Part shown: positions 16,491 to 20,892 of the stretch, piece by piece
Layout of the letters: the number at the start of each line of letters is the position of its first letter
How positions within the stretch are numbered: position 1 is the first letter of the stretch
Assembly: GCA_964520885.1 (NCBI GenBank)
Contig: CAZFQD010000022.1
Coordinates: forward strand, 1 to 20,892
Direction of reading: 5' to 3'
Length of the DNA stretch: 20,892 nt
Source: CAZFQD01 sp964520885
GTDB lineage: Bacteria > Bacillota > Clostridia > Oscillospirales > SIG519
Program-made: the position numbers and the translations under genes
The notes under the pieces: model-generated
What the model saw: the letters and a program-made list of their open reading frames with translations, nothing else
What the model was told of the DNA's origin: nothing
The model's database searches: none

Positions 16491-18729
16491 GTTTTCCCCC
16501 CCTAATGCACTTAAAACTTTTGCCTTCAAGAATAACTTCTTCATTTATCTCAAAACTGCTCTGGGAGTAATTTACATAAACCATATCTCCATTTTCATAA
16601 GTTGTTACAAAAACATTTTCCATTAATTTTTTATGATTTATTATTCTTTTATCCTTTAAATGTCCCAATTCTTTTTCAAATTCATTTACTGTTTGAACTA
16701 TTAAATCCTCATTCTTATCAAAAGAGGTTCCAAACACATCAGTTATTTTCGTATCTCGAAGTTCACTCGCATCTTCTTTAGTTATAATAAAATAAGGTAC
16801 TTGCCCATACTCAGCCCATTTTAGCTTTTGCTTTATAAAATCTGAGCTCATATTACCACAATACTCACCGCTATAAGAAACATATCCATGTAGAACAGCT
16901 TGATAAAATGGTATCTCGTAATCAAAAAACATTTCATCAGAATCATTATCTGCCAGGTTATACACTCTATTTGCATATGGCAAAACATAAGAATTCGCTG
17001 TTTGAAATGCTGTGTCAACACTTTTTTCGCTTAGCTTATTAAGCAACAGTCTATACGCATTGATACTTTGCTCCTTTGTTAACGGTTTCTTTTTGTCCAA
17101 ATCATAAGTAACCATTCTACCAATGTCATCAATGCTAAGAGAAAATTTGTTTTTATAAGCATTGCTATTGTAATATGAATTTTCAAAACGCTTGACTGCT
17201 TTAAAAGCATTCAAAAGAAAGATATTTTTTCCTTTATTTGTTAAAGGCACATCAACAAAATCCTTTATGATATCATTGCCCTTGTTATAACTGCCAATAT
17301 CATCATTAGCCCACAAGACACCTGTGTTCAAAAATAAATTACCACCTGTTTTTTTGATAGCCTCATTTAGACTTATTAGCTCTTTTTCGCCTCCGATTTT
17401 ATTTGCTATTTTAAAATCAGAGGGAACCTCTAAATAGCCTAAGTCCTGCCAACCAAGCAAGCTAATATCCAGATTGTCAATGCCCTTTTTCTCTAATTCA
17501 TTCACGATACTAAGAGCATCCTCAAATGAGGTTATTTTTAATATGTCCTTATATAAAAGTGTTTTTTTGCTCGTGGCACAAATGAGTTCTATAAATGCTT
17601 TTGAATTTAGCTTATTATTTGCCTTTAATTTATTTGTTTCAACAAGATAAATTTGCAAGGTATTGGCTAAATCTATATAACCAATATCTTTTTTTGCTTT
17701 AAAAAAGTAGTGCAGAGTTAAATCCCCTGCTGTAAGACCTTCGTCATATTCGAATAAATCATCCCCATCCGGACCCTTAAAGCTATTGGAGTTTCTATAT
17801 GTAATATTTGTATAAATTCTTGATGTTTTTGTAATGTGTCCATATGGGGCTAAAATGATTTTGGAGCTTTCTGCCCCCTCAGAAATAAATGTAACAAACC
17901 CAGTTCCATTTTTTATTAACCCATAGCAAGGTAGTGCAATATTTTTAACGCCGTTTTTATCATTTGCAATCATTTCGTCTATATCAGTCTTTTGTCCTGA
18001 GTAAATGCTTTTTATAAATGGGTAGGAAACTCCTTGCCCTTGCTTTGATAATTCATAAACACTTCCAGAACCATCAGGGAAAACGATTAGCCCATTATCG
18101 CCCTTTGTCGCACTTCCAAGTTGTGGCAAAATGTCAAGAGAAACTATTTTATATTCATTTTCATCTTTAATTTTATCCTTTGGTATCTTCACGCAAAGCC
18201 CATATTTATCAAGCCAAATAGCTAAGTCTAAGGAAATTGAAACATCTCTAAAATCAACATTTATAATAATTCCATTTTCAATTCGCTTAGTGGTTGTAAT
18301 AACTCTGCTATCTGCACTGCTAATTGATTCAATTCCTGTTTTAAGATTAGAAAAACTAAGGTTGCACAGTTCTTTTAAACTTTGCTTAATTAGCTTATTT
18401 GCTTCTTTTCCCTCTGTGTTATAATTTTCTAATGGAAAATATGAGGTCCACTCATTATTAGTGTTTTGTTCTACTATTTTAATGTAATTTAAATCCTTGT
18501 TGTAATATAGCAAAAGGTTTTCATTGCTTCCAATTTTAGTTTCGCCTTCTGTTATTATATCGCTTTTTTCATTGGGTATTACATCATTTGAAATAAAATT
18601 TAATTCGTTATAATTGATTTTAATTTGGCTACTCTTTTCAAAAAACAAATAAAGACCTATAACAAGAACAAGGCTTACTGTTATCAATAAATATAAAACC
18701 TTTTTTTTCTTCATTAAATTTTTAAGCAT
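16474..18729 (-). CDS. DUF5696-type membrane-anchored extracellular protein
   Basis: This 751-residue protein starts with ATG at 18729 after AAGGAG (7 nt spacing). Basic residues and one hydrophobic helix (about 11-29) form an uncleaved signal anchor or signal peptide, so the rest is probably outside the cell. The body contains LIVFPDGSGSVYEL near 211-224, IALPCYGLIKNGTGFVTFISEGAES near 264-288 and LDISLLGWQDLGYLEVP near 424-440, followed by a barrel-like region. From memory of the family I assign it to DUF5696, which recurs beside LplB/YtcP transporters and Yip1 proteins in Paenibacillus and Clostridia. It may bind or cleave glycans, but no reaction is established. It lies 15 bp after the Yip1-family gene. 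Confidence 0.75.
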   Translation of the reverse strand: MLKNLMKKKKVLYLLITVSLVLVIGLYLFFEKSSQIKINYNELNFISNDVIPNEKSDIITEGETKIGSNENLLLYYNKDLNYIKIVEQNTNNEWTSYFPLENYNTEGKEANKLIKQSLKELCNLSFSNLKTGIESISSADSRVITTTKRIENGIIINVDFRDVSISLDLAIWLDKYGLCVKIPKDKIKDENEYKIVSLDILPQLGSATKGDNGLIVFPDGSGSVYELSKQGQGVSYPFIKSIYSGQKTDIDEMIANDKNGVKNIALPCYGLIKNGTGFVTFISEGAESSKIILAPYGHITKTSRIYTNITYRNSNSFKGPDGDDLFEYDEGLTAGDLTLHYFFKAKKDIGYIDLANTLQIYLVETNKLKANNKLNSKAFIELICATSKKTLLYKDILKITSFEDALSIVNELEKKGIDNLDISLLGWQDLGYLEVPSDFKIANKIGGEKELISLNEAIKKTGGNLFLNTGVLWANDDIGSYNKGNDIIKDFVDVPLTNKGKNIFLLNAFKAVKRFENSYYNSNAYKNKFSLSIDDIGRMVTYDLDKKKPLTKEQSINAYRLLLNKLSEKSVDTAFQTANSYVLPYANRVYNLADNDSDEMFFDYEIPFYQAVLHGYVSYSGEYCGNMSSDFIKQKLKWAEYGQVPYFIITKEDASELRDTKITDVFGTSFDKNEDLIVQTVNEFEKELGHLKDKRIINHKKLMENVFVTTYENGDMVYVNYSQSSFEINEEVILEGKSFKCIRGGKLEKVN
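16496..16502 (-). promoter_or_regulatory. G7 ribosome binding tract before the TTG start of the first permease
   Basis: Seven G residues, then AAAAC, then TTG AAA AAG. The tract lies inside the last codons of the DUF5696-type gene (AGG GGG GGA) and decides the choice of 16490 as the permease start. Confidence 0.6.
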
Positions 18730-18744
18730 TGCTTTTCTCCTTGT

Positions 18745-19359
18745 CTATAAATATTTTGTTTCTTTAATAACATCCGTAACAAATGTAACCATTTGAATTC
18801 CAAGAGCCAAAAACATAAAAATAACTGCACATAGTATGACCATTGCTATGATAGAAACCAATGAAATAGTTATCAACTTAGAAAAGCTTAGATTATTAGC
18901 ATCCTTCAAGGCTAAAAGCATTAAAAACAAAACCCAAAGCAACAAAAAAAGGTTTAGTGCTTCATATATGCCCTTTTCTCCTATTGAAAGCACATTTGAA
19001 AATAGTATTAATAATGGTTTTAATGCTATATAAGGAATAAGCGACAACATCGTAATGCCAAAAGTTTCTGAAAGTGTCGCCTCGCCAGACCAAATGGTTG
19101 TTACCCCAAAGCTACAAATAATCCAAGCAAATAAAGGGACAAACACCACGGCAATTTCAAGAGCAAGATTAGCCCCAGAGGGTGTTACCTTTGATATTGT
19201 GAAATTTTCAAAGTATATTGAGATGAGCTTAATTAGTTGCATAACAATATATATTAGAGCAAACTGATATAGTTTAATGATTTCTCTGTTTCTCTTTATC
19301 AAATAAAAGGCTTCTCTTGGATGAAACAAAACTAAAATACACATTTTTAAAGTATCCAT
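18745..19359 (-). CDS. Yip1-family integral membrane protein
   Basis: This 204-residue protein is made almost wholly of hydrophobic helices, with about five membrane segments (about 31-51, 66-90, 96-120, 131-150 and 160-192). It starts with a short cytoplasmic helix carrying LFHPREAFYLIKRNR, typical of bacterial Yip1-domain proteins (FxxPxxxFxxI). The ATG at 19359 lies 5 bp after the stop of the NHL gene; its ribosome site is weak (AAGGCGG further upstream), so translation is probably coupled. Bacterial Yip1 proteins have no defined role. Their repeated place between NHL-type and DUF5696-type genes and a sugar transporter suggests a membrane partner for those extracellular proteins, which is inference. 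Confidence 0.8.
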   Translation of the reverse strand: MDTLKMCILVLFHPREAFYLIKRNREIIKLYQFALIYIVMQLIKLISIYFENFTISKVTPSGANLALEIAVVFVPLFAWIICSFGVTTIWSGEATLSETFGITMLSLIPYIALKPLLILFSNVLSIGEKGIYEALNLFLLLWVLFLMLLALKDANNLSFSKLITISLVSIIAMVILCAVIFMFLALGIQMVTFVTDVIKETKYL

Positions 19360-19364
19360 ACAAG

Positions 19365-20816
19365 TTATTTCCGCCTTTCTATTCCATAAAGCAAATTACT
19401 TATGTGTTTTGCAATTTTTGACAACCGCTTAATTATAAATTTAATGGCAAAAGCAAAAAGTATTAAAGCAATAACAACATAAACAAAATATTTACTGCTT
19501 AAAGTATATCTTAACTTTTCAAATGCTGTGCCATAGCCCACACGGTTATTTGAAACCAAATAATGCTTCATAGCCTCTGAATAATTCTCGTTTTTAAAAT
19601 TAATTTTTCCCAGCATATTTTTTGAAACAGGATAATTACTTGATTTAATATTCACAGCATTCCACTCTTTAAGGGCTAATTCATATTCACCATTAAAGCT
19701 ATAATTTATCGCTTTGTGAACAGTTAAAATAAAATCTGTTGGCATAAATATTATAACAGAATTAGAAAGTGCATCAAGCACCAAAATTTCTCCATTTTCA
19801 TTGATGCTAATAGCGGTTGGATTTTGCAAATTTCCGTTTGTGCTACCTTTATCGCCAAAAGAGCAAAGCATATTACCCTCTTTATCATATTGATATAACT
19901 TAGCCGTCTTTCCATCTAAAATTGTGATAAAATTATCTTTGTCCACTGTAATATCGGTAATGTTCGGCATAACGAGACCTTTCATTTTTTCATAGGTTGG
20001 CTCTCCATAGAACTTTACCGGGAAGATATTATTTCCTGCTGAATTAATTAAATTTATTTGAGAGGACTTGTCCTCATTCACCGCATAGATTAAGCCACTA
20101 TCCATAACAAATAGGTTATTATAGGCAGGAGGCTCTTTTTTGATAATTATATTCTTTTGCTCTCGTGTTCCAAATGCCTTAATAATCTTATCTGCAAAGG
20201 TAAAATTAATCATTTTCGAGCCGATAAAGCCCTTAAATCTGTTTTGACTGTCAATTGTCATAAAGTGCTTGCCATAGGTAACATAAATATAACCATTAGC
20301 AGGATTTAAACCAATCTTGGTAGGCTGAAAAATCATATTTTCATCCAGTAAATCGGATTTTGGTGCTACAAACTGCTCTATAAAATTAAAATCCTTACTT
20401 AAATGAAGAATTCTTGAATTTTGGCTATCTGCTATATAAATATGCTCATCCTGCGAAACAAAAACACCAGTTGGAGCATTAAGTGAAATACCGTTACAAG
20501 TAGTAATTTCATTTATAAACTCACCATTGGTTTTGAGCATTAGCACACGATTATTTCCTGTATCTGAAATATAAATATTGCCTTGTTTTGAAACAAATAA
20601 ATCCTCTGGCTTAGATAAAAACTGTCCATTTTCAACTTTGCCAGTGTAGCCCTTTATTTGCACAATGGTGCTTTTAACATTATATACCTTAGGTATAGCA
20701 ATTTTTTTATTGTTGATTTCGTCTATGACATAGTTATGCTCTGAATAAACCTTAGCATATGCTATTAAATTTCCAAAAAGCAAAAATATTGATATAAATA
20801 TTATTATTTTTTTCAA
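19365..20816 (-). CDS. NHL-repeat/TPR-like protein with signal peptide and C-terminal membrane helix
   Basis: The protein has 483 residues if the TTG at 20816 is used. That gives a tight signal peptide, MKKIIIFISIFLLFGNLIAYA. A TTG at 20834, reading through the G9 tract (MKGGGFLKK...), is the alternative. NHL blades are visible at about 71-94 (PEDLFVSKQGNIYISDTGNNRV), 113-140 (PTGVFVSQDEHIYIADSQNSRI) and 332-359 (PTAISINENGEILVLDALSN), with weaker ones between, forming a beta-propeller outside the cell. A helical TPR-like stretch follows (about 367-424, with GEYELALKEW and ENYSEAMKHY), then one membrane helix (about 443-463) and a basic cytoplasmic tail. It is the first gene of the visible operon. 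NHL propellers bind proteins or sugars; a scaffold or sensor role with the Yip1 and DUF5696-type products is inference. Confidence 0.82.
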   Translation of the reverse strand: MKKIIIFISIFLLFGNLIAYAKVYSEHNYVIDEINNKKIAIPKVYNVKSTIVQIKGYTGKVENGQFLSKPEDLFVSKQGNIYISDTGNNRVLMLKTNGEFINEITTCNGISLNAPTGVFVSQDEHIYIADSQNSRILHLSKDFNFIEQFVAPKSDLLDENMIFQPTKIGLNPANGYIYVTYGKHFMTIDSQNRFKGFIGSKMINFTFADKIIKAFGTREQKNIIIKKEPPAYNNLFVMDSGLIYAVNEDKSSQINLINSAGNNIFPVKFYGEPTYEKMKGLVMPNITDITVDKDNFITILDGKTAKLYQYDKEGNMLCSFGDKGSTNGNLQNPTAISINENGEILVLDALSNSVIIFMPTDFILTVHKAINYSFNGEYELALKEWNAVNIKSSNYPVSKNMLGKINFKNENYSEAMKHYLVSNNRVGYGTAFEKLRYTLSSKYFVYVVIALILFAFAIKFIIKRLSKIAKHISNLLYGIERRK

Positions 20817-20820
20817 AAAG

Positions 20821-20829
20821 CCCCCCCCC
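20821..20829 (-). promoter_or_regulatory. G9 tract / ribosome binding site before the NHL-protein start
   Basis: The minus strand reads TTGAA-G9-CTTT-TTG-AAA. AAGGGG works as a ribosome site for the TTG at 20816. If translation instead starts at the TTG at 20834 or further upstream, the tract is coding and its length sets the frame. Confidence 0.5.
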
Positions 20830-20838
20830 TTCAAAACA

Positions 20839-20882
20839 AGGTACTGTCAAAAATTTTACTTTAAAAACAGCTGACAGCACCT
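20839..20882. repeat. 44-bp element with 11-bp imperfect inverted repeats
   Basis: AGGTACTGTCA (20839-20849) and TGACAGCACCT (20872-20882) are inverted copies with one mismatch in 11, separated by 22 bp. In minus-strand RNA the mismatch becomes a G-U pair, giving a full 11-bp stem with an AU-rich loop. It sits just upstream of the first gene. It could be a leader hairpin, an operator, or a short dispersed repeat of MITE or REP type. I see no transposase and no clear target duplication. Nothing else is recognisable in 20835-20892. Confidence 0.6.
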
Positions 20883-20892
20883 AATTTTCGCT

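Noticed and set aside
20845..20850. TTGACA as a -35 box for the operon
   Set aside because: The matching -10 position falls in the G9 tract, and the bases are part of the inverted repeat.
1..20892. CRISPR array, tRNA/rRNA genes, transposase or phage genes
   Set aside because: Nothing on either strand resembled these; the only direct repeats are coding units within the surface protein.

Overview
The window is a strongly AT-rich (by eye roughly one-third G+C) piece of DNA, most likely from an uncultured anaerobic Firmicute of the class Clostridia. The evidence is AAGGAG-type ribosome sites, lipoproteins with Gram-positive-style lipoboxes, C-terminal membrane anchors instead of outer-membrane proteins, and an LplA/LplB/YtcP-type sugar ABC transporter without its own ATPase. 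One 100-base run of N (9544-9643) shows it comes from a scaffolded assembly. No RNA gene, CRISPR array, transposase or regulator gene was found.

Every gene I can support lies on the minus strand, with short gaps or overlaps, so the region reads as one long carbohydrate-use operon transcribed from right to left. In that order: an NHL-repeat/TPR-like membrane-anchored protein (20816-19365), a Yip1-family membrane protein (19359-18745), a DUF5696-type membrane-anchored protein (18729-16474), two ABC permeases (16490-15612, 15596-14664), a lipoprotein solute-binding protein (14542-12893), a lipoprotein and a membrane-anchored protein that share a putative TIM-barrel hydrolase-like domain with a GWYxDEP motif (12849-11707, 11694-9829), and a very large surface protein (9805-5637) with LRR-like repeats, four CBM-like beta modules, an FN3-like domain and a C-terminal anchor. 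Cytoplasmic enzymes follow: a GH36 alpha-galactosidase-like protein joined in frame to a uroporphyrinogen-decarboxylase (URO-D)-fold domain (5595-2380), a second URO-D-like protein (2374-1112), and a GH27 alpha-galactosidase-like enzyme that runs off the left edge (1083-1).

The likely logic is as follows. Surface proteins bind, and may trim, an alpha-galactose-containing glycan or glycoside. The solute-binding protein and two permeases import the product, energised by an ATPase encoded elsewhere. Two retaining alpha-galactosidase-type enzymes without signal peptides then act in the cytoplasm. The two URO-D-fold proteins are the odd partners. They carry Cys/His motifs of zinc-dependent corrinoid methyltransferases rather than features of HemE, so a methyl-transfer step on a methylated substrate is an attractive but unproven idea.

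Points to look at first: the GH36/URO-D fusion, whose junction holds a perfect Shine-Dalgarno and an A6 tract where one extra A would restore two stop codons; the N gap, which falls inside a near-identical tandem repeat and breaks a single gene in two; the recurring CBM-like module, seen five times in two proteins; and an 11-bp inverted repeat just upstream of the first gene.
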